A stretch of 6,916 bases of DNA from Hyphomicrobiales bacterium (lineage in GTDB: Bacteria > Pseudomonadota > Alphaproteobacteria > Rhizobiales > Xanthobacteraceae). Positions 1 to 6,841 of this stretch are shown here, piece after piece (position 1 is the first letter of the stretch; the number at the start of each line of letters is the position of its first letter). The position numbers and the translations under genes were made by a program. Location: assembly GCA_023266695.1 (NCBI GenBank), contig JAHFPO010000123.1, forward strand, positions 1 through 6,916, read 5' to 3'. The notes below the pieces were generated by a model, which saw only the letters and a list, made by a program, of their open reading frames with translations, was not told the DNA's origin and did not search any database.

Positions 1-140
1 TGCGCACGGGCGAGGTGACCGAATTCCGCTCCGAGGAGATCGAGCAGAAGCAGCAGGAGATCGCGCGCAAGCTCGGCTACAAGCTCGTCGGTCACCGGCT
101 CGAGCTTTATGCGGTGCCGCTCGGCAAAGAGAAACCCTGA
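1..140 (+). CDS. Fur-family metalloregulator, C-terminal fragment (Fur/Mur type)
   Basis: Only the last 45 codons are present, read in the frame starting at base 3 and ending at TGA 138-140. The fragment carries the end of the Fur dimerisation domain: TGEVTEFRSEEIEQ, then an amphipathic helix (QQEIARKLGYKLVG), then the final strand HRLELYAVPL. This matches the closing pattern of Fur-family proteins, in which the helix and the H-x-LELY strand complete the dimer interface and contribute metal ligands. The protein ends soon after (GKEKP) and lacks the Cys-containing tail of E. coli Fur, as is usual in alphaproteobacterial Fur/Mur proteins. Fur, Mur (manganese) and Irr cannot be separated firmly without the N-terminal two thirds; LELYAVPL looks more like Fur/Mur than Irr. 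The acyltransferase gene starts 6 bases after the stop, so the two may be co-transcribed. Confidence 0.85.
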   Translation, partial: RTGEVTEFRSEEIEQKQQEIARKLGYKLVGHRLELYAVPLGKEKP

Positions 141-146
141 ATTGCG

Positions 147-965
147 ATGATCCGCTCCGCCTTCATCCTCGTCGTGATCGCGGTCATCGCGATCATCGGA
201 GTGCCGCTCCAGTGGCTGGCGCTACGCTTGCGTTTGCCGTTGCGGCGCTGGTTGCCTCGGCTGTTCCATCGCATCTGTCTCGGCTTGCTCGGCATCCGCG
301 TCGCTGTTCGCGGCGCGCCGGCCAGCGAGCGCCCGCTCCTGTTTGTCTCGAACCATTCTTCGTGGCTGGACATTCTGGTGCTGAGTTCGATCGCGCCGGT
401 GATCTTCATCGCCAAGTCCGAGATCGCCCATTGGCCGCTGTTCGGCCTGTTCGCGAAGCTCCAGCGTTCGATCTTCGTGGACCGCTCGAAACGGCACGCC
501 ACCGGACACGTCAATCGCAGGATCGCCGCGCGGCTCGCCGAGGGCGATCCCGTGGTGCTGTTCGGCGAGGGCACATCGAGCGACGGCAACCGAGTGATGC
601 CGTTCCGGTCAGCGCTCCTTGGCGCATTGCATGAAGTGCTGGGAGAAAGCGGCCGCGGTTATGTGCAGCCGGTCTCGATCGCCTATACCCGGCTGCACGG
701 CCTGCCGATGGGACGCCAGCATCGCTGGTTCGCGGCCTATTATGGCGATATCGATCTATCGACCCACCTGGCCCGGGTGCTGCGTGAAGGCGCGATCGAC
801 GTCACCGTCTCCTTCGGCCTTGCCGTCGAGGTGGAACCCGCCATGGACCGCAAGACGCTTGCCCGCGCGACCGAGGACGCGGTGCGCCGCATGACGGCGG
901 CAGCGCTGGCAGGCCGGTCCAAGGAGCTACCCGAACCCGTTCCCTTCCCGGCCGAAACCCGGTAA
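147..965 (+). CDS. PlsC-family 1-acyl-glycerol-3-phosphate acyltransferase (or OlsA lyso-ornithine lipid acyltransferase)
   Basis: This 272-residue membrane-bound acyltransferase would transfer an acyl chain from acyl-ACP or acyl-CoA to a lyso-lipid. Residues 4-27 form a hydrophobic N-terminal anchor. The LPLAT motifs are clear: block I NHSSWLD (H70 to D75, the catalytic H-x4-D), FVDR at 110-113, and block III FGEGTSSDG at 139-147, followed by the VMPFRSALL segment. Length is normal for the family. The start at ATG 147 puts the anchor at the N-terminus; the upstream ribosome site is weak (AAGAGA, about 14 bases away). General activity is secure, but the acceptor is not. PlsC acts on lysophosphatidic acid, while OlsA acts on lyso-ornithine lipid and shares the same motifs. 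From memory, the gene at this position in Sinorhizobium meliloti is olsA, which makes that reading plausible. I therefore leave the symbol blank. Confidence 0.93.
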   Translation: MIRSAFILVVIAVIAIIGVPLQWLALRLRLPLRRWLPRLFHRICLGLLGIRVAVRGAPASERPLLFVSNHSSWLDILVLSSIAPVIFIAKSEIAHWPLFGLFAKLQRSIFVDRSKRHATGHVNRRIAARLAEGDPVVLFGEGTSSDGNRVMPFRSALLGALHEVLGESGRGYVQPVSIAYTRLHGLPMGRQHRWFAAYYGDIDLSTHLARVLREGAIDVTVSFGLAVEVEPAMDRKTLARATEDAVRRMTAAALAGRSKELPEPVPFPAETR

Positions 966-1052
966 TGAGGGGCAAGAATAGCGGATCGCAGGGTGGGCCA
1001 CAGTCCAGATGCAACCATTACGGGCGGGGCCAAGCCCGGCCTGAACGGCGCG

Positions 1053-2453
1053 ATGAGCAAACCCCGCAAGCTCTACGTCAAGTCCTACGGCTGCCAGATG
1101 AACGTCTACGATTCCCATCGTATGGCGGATGCCATGGCGCGCGAGGGCTATCGGGAGACCGACCGGCCGGACGAGGCCGATCTCATCATCCTCAATACCT
1201 GCCACATCCGCGCGACGGCAGCCGAGAAGGTCTATTCCGAGCTCGGCCGCCTGCGCAGCCTGAAGAAGAAGGCGGCGGCGGACGGGAACCCCATGCTCAT
1301 CGCGGTCGCGGGCTGTGTCGCCCAGGCCGAAGGCGCCGAGATCGTGCGCCGAGCACCGATTGTCGATCTCGTCATCGGTCCGCAGAGCATCCATCGCCTG
1401 CCCGAGCTCGTCGCCCGCGCGGGAAATGGCAAGGCGGTCGTCGACACCGAGTTTCCAGTCGAGGACAAGTTCGACCATCTCGCTCCGCCGAGCAACGCCG
1501 CCACCCGCGCACGCGGGATCGCCGCCTTCGTCACCGTGCAGGAAGGCTGCGACAAGTTCTGCACGTTTTGCGTCGTGCCCTATACGCGCGGCGCGGAGGT
1601 TTCGCGGCCGGTCGATAAGATCGTTGCGGAAGTCGGGCGCCTCGCCGACGCAGGCGTGCGCGAAGTGACGCTCATCGGCCAGAACGTGAACGCCTATCAC
1701 GGGCAGGAATCCGACGGGATGAACTCAAGCCTCGCCGGGCTGCTCGAACGGCTTGCTCGAATCGAGGGTATCGCACGGCTGCGTTACACCACCAGTCATC
1801 CGCGCGACATGAGCGAGGACCTGATCGCGGCGCACCGCGATCTCGTGAAGCTCATGCCTAATTTGCATCTGCCGTTGCAGTCGGGTTCCGATCGCGTGCT
1901 CGCGGCGATGAACCGCCGCCACGGTCGCGACGATTATCTCTCCATCATCGAGCGGGTGCGCCGTGCGCGTCCCGACATCGCGATTTCCTCGGATTTCATC
2001 GTCGGCTTCCCCGGCGAGAGCGAGGAGGACTTCGCGGCGACCCTCGATATCGTCGAGCGGGTCGGCTTCGCGCAGGCCTATTCCTTCAAGTACAGCCCGC
2101 GCCCCGGCACGCCGGCCGCGATCCTCGATCAGGTGCCCGATGCGGTGAAGATCGAGCGGCTCGCGCGTCTGCAAGCGCTGATCGACGCCGGCCTGCGGAA
2201 GTTCAATGCCGCCACGATCGGTGGCACGCTCGACGTGTTGTTCGAAAAACCGGGAAAACTCGACGGCCAACTGGTCGGCCGCTCGCCCTATCTGCAGCCG
2301 GTGCAGGTGATGGCGCCGGTTCATCTCATCGGAACCATCGCGCCGGTCACCATCCTCGACATGGGGGCGAACAGTCTCTTTGGCGAGCTGATCTCGACCC
2401 TACGGCCGCAGGTGCGCGAGCCGGCCGTTCTCGCCGCGGCGGGAGGTGCTTGA
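1053..2453 (+). CDS. miaB: MiaB: tRNA-2-methylthio-N6-dimethylallyladenosine synthase
   Basis: MiaB is a cytosolic radical-SAM methylthiotransferase that adds a methylthio group to i6A37 in tRNAs reading UNN codons. Numbered from ATG 1053 (466 aa), the N-terminal domain has the three cluster-binding cysteines C14 (SYGCQMN), C50 (NTCHIR) and C88 (AGCVAQ). The radical-SAM motif C-x3-C-x2-C follows at C166, C170 and C173 (EGCDKFCTFC). The SSDFIVGFPGE segment lies near 312-322, and a C-terminal TRAM domain spans about 385-447. An in-frame GTG at 993 would add 20 residues. ATG 1053 is preferred because it places the first cysteine close to its position in other MiaB proteins, but neither start has a good Shine-Dalgarno. 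The segment after C50 reads RATAAEK, where RE-K-A-(S/A)-EK is usual as I recall. The 87 bases after the acyltransferase stop form the largest gap in the cluster before lnt ends. Confidence 0.96.
   Translation: MSKPRKLYVKSYGCQMNVYDSHRMADAMAREGYRETDRPDEADLIILNTCHIRATAAEKVYSELGRLRSLKKKAAADGNPMLIAVAGCVAQAEGAEIVRRAPIVDLVIGPQSIHRLPELVARAGNGKAVVDTEFPVEDKFDHLAPPSNAATRARGIAAFVTVQEGCDKFCTFCVVPYTRGAEVSRPVDKIVAEVGRLADAGVREVTLIGQNVNAYHGQESDGMNSSLAGLLERLARIEGIARLRYTTSHPRDMSEDLIAAHRDLVKLMPNLHLPLQSGSDRVLAAMNRRHGRDDYLSIIERVRRARPDIAISSDFIVGFPGESEEDFAATLDIVERVGFAQAYSFKYSPRPGTPAAILDQVPDAVKIERLARLQALIDAGLRKFNAATIGGTLDVLFEKPGKLDGQLVGRSPYLQPVQVMAPVHLIGTIAPVTILDMGANSLFGELISTLRPQVREPAVLAAAGGA
2441..2447 (+). promoter_or_regulatory. 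Strong Shine-Dalgarno for phoH inside the end of miaB
   Basis: GGGAGGT lies within the last codons of miaB, with 6 bases between its end and TTG 2454. It is the best ribosome site in the window. It decides the phoH start in favour of the TTG codon that directly follows the miaB stop, and it suggests translational coupling. Confidence 0.8.
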
Positions 2454-3506
2454 TTGCGCCAGCCTGGACCGGACATCGGGCGCAAGGCGCCCTGGAAACA
2501 GGACGGCGACAGTGCGGCGCAGATCGTCGTCGCCTTCGATGACAACCAGCTGGCATCGAGCCTGTTCGGCCGCTATGGCGAAAACCTCGCGCTCATCGAA
2601 CGCCGGCTCGGCGTCGTCGCCGACCAGCGCGGCAATCATGTCACCATCGAAGGCCGGCGCGAGGCCTGCGAGCAGGCAAGGCTCGCGCTCGAGGCGCTCT
2701 ACGATCGGCTGCGCGGCGGGCACGAACTCGCCACCGGCGACGTCGAAGGCGCGATCCGGCAGGTGATGACCCAATCCTCGTTGCTCGAGGTCGATTCTTC
2801 CATCGAACGCACGGGATTCGATCAAATCCGCCTGCGTAAGCGCCTGGTGCGTGCGCGCACGCCCGGCCAAAACGACTATTTGCTCGCGCTCAAGCGCCAT
2901 ACCCTGGTGTTCGCGACCGGACCCGCCGGAACCGGCAAGACCTGGCTCGCCGTCGCCCATGCGGTGCATCTGTTCGAGCGGCGCGAGGTCGACCGTATCG
3001 TGCTGTCGCGCCCGGCGGTCGAAGCCGGAGAACGATTGGGTTTTCTTCCCGGCGACATGCGCGAGAAAGTCGATCCATATCTTCGCCCGATCTACGACGC
3101 ATTCTACGATCTCATGGATCGAGGCATGGTCGAGCGAGCGCTACAGTCGGGCGAGATCGAGATCGCGCCGCTTGCCTTCATGCGCGGCCGCACGCTCTCG
3201 AACGCGGCCGTCATTCTCGACGAGGCGCAGAACACCACCTCGCGGCAGATGAAGATGTTTCTCACCCGCCTCGGCGAACATTCGCGCATGATCGTCACCG
3301 GCGATCCGAGTCAGGTCGACTTGCCGGACGGGGAGAGATCGGGTCTCGACGAAGCGGTGAGCCTGCTCGCCTCGCTCGAGGACGTCGGCCATAGCGCCTT
3401 CACCGCCGCGGACGTGGTGCGCCATGAGCTCGTCTCGCGCATCGTCACAGCCTATGATGCTTCCGACGCGGCGAGGAACAAGAAACGCAAGGAGAAGCGG
3501 CCGTGA
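2454..3506 (+). CDS. phoH: PhoH family ATPase (YbeZ type)
   Basis: This is a 350-residue cytosolic P-loop NTPase related to superfamily 1 helicases, and the usual operon partner of YbeY, with which it is thought to act in RNA/rRNA metabolism. An N-terminal KH-like region spans about 22-88, including GRYGENLALIERRLG and a VTIEG strand. The PhoH domain runs from about 137 to 335. It holds Walker A GPAGTGKT at 156-163, SRPAVEAGERLGFLPGD at 185-201, Walker B VILDEAQN at 253-260 (D256, E257) and a TGDPSQVDLP motif at 282-291. The protein ends in a basic tail, KKRKEKRP. The start is TTG, abutting the miaB stop and backed by a strong ribosome site. The last 4 bases overlap ybeY. Length and domain order are normal for YbeZ-type PhoH. 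Family assignment is certain; the exact biochemical role is known only partly. Confidence 0.96.
   Translation: MRQPGPDIGRKAPWKQDGDSAAQIVVAFDDNQLASSLFGRYGENLALIERRLGVVADQRGNHVTIEGRREACEQARLALEALYDRLRGGHELATGDVEGAIRQVMTQSSLLEVDSSIERTGFDQIRLRKRLVRARTPGQNDYLLALKRHTLVFATGPAGTGKTWLAVAHAVHLFERREVDRIVLSRPAVEAGERLGFLPGDMREKVDPYLRPIYDAFYDLMDRGMVERALQSGEIEIAPLAFMRGRTLSNAAVILDEAQNTTSRQMKMFLTRLGEHSRMIVTGDPSQVDLPDGERSGLDEAVSLLASLEDVGHSAFTAADVVRHELVSRIVTAYDASDAARNKKRKEKRP
3489..3494 (+). promoter_or_regulatory. Shine-Dalgarno for ybeY within phoH
   Basis: AAGGAG lies in the Lys-rich tail codons of phoH, 8 bases before the GTG start of ybeY. It supports GTG 3503 as the start and translational coupling between the two genes. 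Confidence 0.7.
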
Positions 3507-3991
3507 GCGTCGCGATCGAGATCGCCGTCGAGGCGCCTGTCTGGATGAGCCTTCCCGATGCGGAGGAAACCATCCGCCGCGCGGTCGAGGAGGCGCTGAC
3601 CGAAGCAGGCGAAACCGAAGCCGAGCTTGGCGTCGTGCTCACCGACGACGCCCGCATTCGCTCGCTCAACAACGCCTGGCGCGGCGCCGACGAAGCGACC
3701 AACGTCCTGTCGTTCCCGGCGCCGGTTCTCCCCTTGGCAGGTCCGCGTCTGCTCGGCGACATGGTGCTCGCCTTCGAAACGGTGGCGCGCGAGGCCGCCG
3801 CCATGGGTAAGCCCACAAATCATCATCTCTCCCACCTTGCCGTGCACGGTGTGCTGCATCTCTTGGGCTTCGATCACGAAGGCGACGGGGAGGCGGCGGC
3901 GATGGAAGACCGCGAGCGCGCGATCCTCGCCCGGCTCGGTGTTCCCGACCCCTATGCGCCCGGCGATCAAGGACGGAAACAACCGGCATGA
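3503..3991 (+). CDS. ybeY: YbeY: endoribonuclease / rRNA maturation factor
   Basis: YbeY is a small zinc-dependent endoribonuclease needed for 16S rRNA 3'-end maturation and for removing defective ribosomes. In rhizobia it also affects small-RNA regulation and stress tolerance. The 162-residue protein has the signature HGVLHLLGFDH with metal ligands H115, H119 and H125 (H-x3-H-x5-H). The conserved NNAWRGADEATNVLSFP segment carries R60, which corresponds to the functionally important Arg of the E. coli protein. The acidic stretch after the histidines (EAAAMEDRE) is also typical. The GTG start overlaps the phoH stop (GTGA), and the stop overlaps the corC-like start (ATGA), so three consecutive genes look translationally coupled. 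From memory, the S. meliloti orthologue is SMc01113, the founding rhizobial YbeY. All key residues are present, with no oddities. Confidence 0.97.
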   Translation: MSVAIEIAVEAPVWMSLPDAEETIRRAVEEALTEAGETEAELGVVLTDDARIRSLNNAWRGADEATNVLSFPAPVLPLAGPRLLGDMVLAFETVAREAAAMGKPTNHHLSHLAVHGVLHLLGFDHEGDGEAAAMEDRERAILARLGVPDPYAPGDQGRKQPA

Positions 3992-5106
3992 ATACGCGCG
4001 ATCCTACGAACCCTCCTCCCCCGGCGAGCGGAGAGAGTGGGCCTGCCGGGCCGGCGCTCGATCAGACGCGATCGGGCGAGAGTTGGCTCGACCGTCTCAA
4101 GGCGATCGTCGGCTTACGCTCCGGCTCGCTTCGAACCGACTTGGAAGAGGTGCTGGCCGAGGACGAGGCGGGGAAAACCGGGTTCTCGCCTGCCGAGCGC
4201 ACCATGCTCCAGAACATCCTGGAGCTCGAGAAGCGGCGGATTGGCGACCTCATGGTGCCGCGCGCCGACATCGTCGCCGTGCAGAAGGATATTCCGATCG
4301 GCAATCTCCTGAAGGTATTCGCCAGCGCCGGGCATTCGCGCCTCGTCGTCTATGACGATACGCTGGATGACCCGACCGGCATGGTGCACATTCGCGATCT
4401 CGTCGCTTATCTTACCGGGCGCGCGACGATCGCGGCGGATGAGAATGCGCGCCGCAATAAGCCCCTGCCCGCCGATCTCGATCCGAAATCGGTCGACCTC
4501 ACCGAGCCGCTCTCGGCCACACAGATCGTCCGCCGTATCCTGTTCGTGCCGCCGTCGATGCCGGCGGTCGATCTCCTGGTGAAGATGCAGGCGACACACA
4601 TCCATCTCGCCCTCGTCATCGACGAATACGGTGGCACCGATGGCCTCGCCTCGATGGAGGACATCGTCGAACTGATCGTCGGCGACATCGAGGACGAGCA
4701 TGACGACGAGGCCGTGCGCATCGTTCTGCAAGACGACGGCAGTTTCATCGCCGATGCGCGCGCGAGCCTCGACGAAGCGGCGGAGAAGATCGGTGCGGTT
4801 TTCGCCGCCGGCGAAGCGGTCGAGGAAATCGACACGCTCGGCGGCCTTTTGGTCATGCTGGCCGGACGCGTGCCGGTACGCGGAGAGATCCTTGCGGGGC
4901 CGGACGATTTCGAAATCGAAGTGCTCGACGCCGATCCCCGTCGGGTCAAGCGGCTGCGCATCTATCGCCGCCCGCCGGGTCCGCCGCGACGTGAAGCGCG
5001 CCGGCGTCAGGCGGAAGACGGGCCGACGGTCGCTCCGTCCTTGCCGGTGGCTGTGCCCGAGCCGGCGGCGCGGACGGTACGATCCGCCGACGAGTCCTCC
5101 AGCTAA
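3988..5106 (+). CDS. CorC/HlyC-type CBS-domain protein (YbeX-like, soluble)
   Basis: The 372-residue protein has, in order: a Pro/Gly-rich N-terminus (1-30); a helical lead (about 50-84); two CBS domains (about 86-145, starting at LMVPRADIVAV, and about 180-238, with IDEYGGTDGLASMEDIVELI); and a C-terminal CorC_HlyC (transporter-associated) domain at about 250-328. A Pro/Arg-rich tail of about 45 residues follows. No transmembrane DUF21/CNNM domain is present, so it is the soluble YbeX/CorC form. That form has been linked to Mg2+/Co2+ efflux and, in E. coli, to ribosome metabolism. Homologues are often called haemolysin C or TlyC; haemolytic activity should not be assumed. Its ATG overlaps the ybeY stop by 4 bases, and lnt starts 6-15 bases after its stop, as in the E. 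coli ybeX-lnt pair. The molecular function is not firmly established for the family, so no symbol is given. Confidence 0.93.
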   Translation: MNTRDPTNPPPPASGESGPAGPALDQTRSGESWLDRLKAIVGLRSGSLRTDLEEVLAEDEAGKTGFSPAERTMLQNILELEKRRIGDLMVPRADIVAVQKDIPIGNLLKVFASAGHSRLVVYDDTLDDPTGMVHIRDLVAYLTGRATIAADENARRNKPLPADLDPKSVDLTEPLSATQIVRRILFVPPSMPAVDLLVKMQATHIHLALVIDEYGGTDGLASMEDIVELIVGDIEDEHDDEAVRIVLQDDGSFIADARASLDEAAEKIGAVFAAGEAVEEIDTLGGLLVMLAGRVPVRGEILAGPDDFEIEVLDADPRRVKRLRIYRRPPGPPRREARRRQAEDGPTVAPSLPVAVPEPAARTVRSADESSS

Positions 5107-5112
5107 TCCGGA

Positions 5113-6723
5113 TTGCACTCGGTGAAGCTTGCGACGCTGGCTCATCGTGTGGTGCTGGCTTCAGGCTGGCGGCGACGGTTGATCGCGCTCGGCGCCGGAG
5201 CGTTGTCGGCTTTCGCGATGGCACCCTACGATCTGTGGCCGCTGCTGATCCTCACATTTCCGGTCCTGATCTGGCTCATCGACGGCGCCGGCGCGGGAAC
5301 AGCGGGCGTACGTTCGGCCTTCGGAGCGGGCTGGTGGTTCGGCTTCGGCTATTTTTTCGCCGGCCTCTACTGGATCGGCATGGCCTTGCTGGTCGAGGCC
5401 GATCAGTTCGGCTGGCTGTTGCCGTTCGCGGTGATCGCAATCCCGGCCGGGCTCGCGCTCTTCCCCGCGCTCGGGGCGGCGATCTCCCGCCTGATGTGGA
5501 CTTCGGGACCGAGCCGTCTTTTCGCCTTCGCCGTCGGATTCGGCACCACCGAATGGCTGCGCGGCCATATGCTCACCGGCTTCCCTTGGAACAGCTATGG
5601 CTACGCGCTCGCCGCGATGCCCGTGATCGCGCAGACGGCGGCATTCGTCGGTCTTTGGGGTCTCACGTTCCTCACGCTGGTGACGCTCGCGAGCCCCGCC
5701 GTGCTCGCCGATGGACGCGAAGCGACGTCGCGCCCGTGGCTCGCGCCCCTCCTCGCCGCGCTCACGCTCGTGGTGCTAGCCCTCATCGGCGCACATCGTC
5801 TCGCCACCATCGAGGTCGGAAGGGTCGAAGGCGTGCGGCTCAGGATCATGCAGCCCAATCTGCCGCAGGACGAAAAGTTCCGAACCTCCGCCAAGCAGGC
5901 GGTGATGGACCGTTATATCTCGCTGAGCGACCGCGCGACCGGCGCCGACACTCGGGGCATACGCGATGTGACACACTTGTTCTGGCCCGAATCCGCTTTT
6001 CCGTTCTTCCTCGAGCGCGAAGCCGACGCGCTTGCGCGCATCGCGGATCTGTTGCCACCCGGCGTCGTGCTCGTGACCGGCGCGGTGCGTCTCGAGGAAG
6101 CGCGCAGTGGAGAACACGAGCCCAAGGTCTACAACAGCATCCGAGTCATCGGCGATGACGGCGCGATTCTTGCGACCTCCGACAAGGTCCATCTCGTTCC
6201 GTTCGGCGAGTTCCTGCCGTTCCAGAGCTTCCTCGAGCGACTTGGCTTCGAGCAGATCACCCGCGTACGCGGTGGATTCACCCCCGGATCGGGCCGCCGG
6301 GCGCTGGCGATTCCTCGCCTGCCGCCGGCGGCGCCGCTCATCTGCTACGAGGTGATTTTTCCGGGCCAAGTCCTGCCCGAAGCCAAGCGTCCCGCTTGGC
6401 TGCTCAACGTGACCAACGACGCGTGGTTCGGGAACACGCCGGGTCCACACCAGCATTTCGCGCAGGCACGCTTGCGCACGATCGAGGAAGGTCTGCCTCT
6501 CGTTCGTGCCGCGAACAATGGCATTTCCGCCGTCGTGGATCCGCTCGGCCGCATCGTGCGCGCATTGCCGCTGGGACAAGATGGTGTGATCGATTCGATC
6601 TTGCCGATGCCGATCGAGCCGACGTTGTACGCCCGCTTCGGAGATGGTCCGGTCTTGGTGCTCGCGCTATTGTTCATTATGCTTGTTCTAATTGTTCGCC
6701 GCTCGAACAAACGTTCCAGCTGA
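5113..6723 (+). CDS. lnt: Lnt: apolipoprotein N-acyltransferase
   Basis: Lnt is an inner-membrane enzyme that moves an acyl chain from a phospholipid to the N-terminal cysteine of diacylglyceryl lipoproteins, the last step of lipoprotein maturation. Numbered from TTG 5113 (536 aa), about seven hydrophobic segments lie between 23 and 228. A periplasmic nitrilase-like domain spans about 241-495, and a last membrane helix lies at about 512-528. The catalytic triad is visible: E293 (WPESAFPF), K358 (SDKVHLVPFGEF) and C411 (LICYEVIFP). E366 and E413 are also conserved. The start may instead be GTG 5122 (533 aa), which has GGA 9 bases upstream; neither has a strong ribosome site. From memory, the rhizobial orthologue is actA, needed for acid tolerance. 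The last 15 or so codons (CTA, ATT, CTT, GTT, CGT) are AT-richer than the rest and contain an inverted repeat. Confidence 0.96.
   Translation: MHSVKLATLAHRVVLASGWRRRLIALGAGALSAFAMAPYDLWPLLILTFPVLIWLIDGAGAGTAGVRSAFGAGWWFGFGYFFAGLYWIGMALLVEADQFGWLLPFAVIAIPAGLALFPALGAAISRLMWTSGPSRLFAFAVGFGTTEWLRGHMLTGFPWNSYGYALAAMPVIAQTAAFVGLWGLTFLTLVTLASPAVLADGREATSRPWLAPLLAALTLVVLALIGAHRLATIEVGRVEGVRLRIMQPNLPQDEKFRTSAKQAVMDRYISLSDRATGADTRGIRDVTHLFWPESAFPFFLEREADALARIADLLPPGVVLVTGAVRLEEARSGEHEPKVYNSIRVIGDDGAILATSDKVHLVPFGEFLPFQSFLERLGFEQITRVRGGFTPGSGRRALAIPRLPPAAPLICYEVIFPGQVLPEAKRPAWLLNVTNDAWFGNTPGPHQHFAQARLRTIEEGLPLVRAANNGISAVVDPLGRIVRALPLGQDGVIDSILPMPIEPTLYARFGDGPVLVLALLFIMLVLIVRRSNKRSS
6692..6710. repeat. 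Perfect 7-bp inverted repeat at the 3' end of lnt
   Basis: TTGTTCG and CGAACAA are separated by 5 bases (CCGCT). The repeat lies 11 bases before the lnt stop codon. No T-tract follows it, so it is not a standard intrinsic terminator. It could be an mRNA 3' hairpin, a protein-binding palindrome, or chance. The structure is plain in the sequence; its function is unknown. Confidence 0.6.
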
Positions 6724-6841
6724 TCCCGTCCCTTAACCAAGGTCGCAATGCGCGCACACGTCGCAGCTGCCGCAGGATCGATCGCTATCCTCGTAATTGT
6801 GATTCGGAGTAAGTTTTTTTGTGGTATAAGTGGAGTTCAGT
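6724..6841 (+). promoter_or_regulatory. Intergenic leader upstream of the XRE regulator, probable promoter region
   Basis: This 118-base gap is the longest between genes in the window and is clearly AT-richer in its second half (6793-6841), with a run of seven T at 6814-6820. A TATAAG at 6825-6830 resembles a -10 box, with at best a poor -35 (TTCGGA, 6803-6808, 16-base spacer). Transcription from it would start only about 5 bases before the ATG and would omit the ribosome site, so that exact box is doubtful. A weak hairpin, AGGAT/ATCCT (6774-6778 with 6787-6791), lies in the middle. There is no convincing terminator for lnt. The regulator may therefore have its own promoter, be read through from lnt, or both. 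Confidence 0.4.
6832..6835 (+). promoter_or_regulatory. Ribosome binding site of the XRE regulator gene
   Basis: GGAG lies 6 bases before ATG 6842. A second in-frame ATG at 6851, created by the 9-bp repeat, is 15 bases away. The spacing therefore favours 6842 as the main start. Confidence 0.6.

Noticed and set aside
965..1618. 217-codon plus-strand frame whose ATG overlaps the acyltransferase stop (TAATG)
   Set aside because: The stop/start overlap looks tempting, but the translation is low-complexity Arg/Gly/Pro-rich, and the other frame encodes MiaB with all its cysteines.
3988..5106. Haemolysin reading of the CorC/HlyC protein
   Set aside because: The haemolysin name is a legacy of the family. 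The context (ybeY upstream, lnt downstream) and soluble CBS architecture indicate the housekeeping YbeX/CorC type.
4114..5145. 343-codon open frame on the minus strand antisense to the corC-like gene
   Set aside because: It mirrors the codon bias of a well-supported gene. The translation is Arg/His-rich with no recognisable domain. The same effect gives the minus-strand frames at 5776-6579, 927-1700, 1725-2324 and 2400-2969.
6774..6820. Hairpin AGGAT/ATCCT plus the seven-T run as an intrinsic terminator of lnt
   Set aside because: The stem is only 5 bp with an 8-base loop, and the T-run begins 22 bases after it, too far for a standard terminator.
6803..6830. TTCGGA / TATAAG as a -35/-10 promoter for the regulator
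   Set aside because: The -35 is poor, and initiation would fall between the ribosome site and the ATG, making the good GGAG useless. Kept only as a weak possibility in the intergenic entry.
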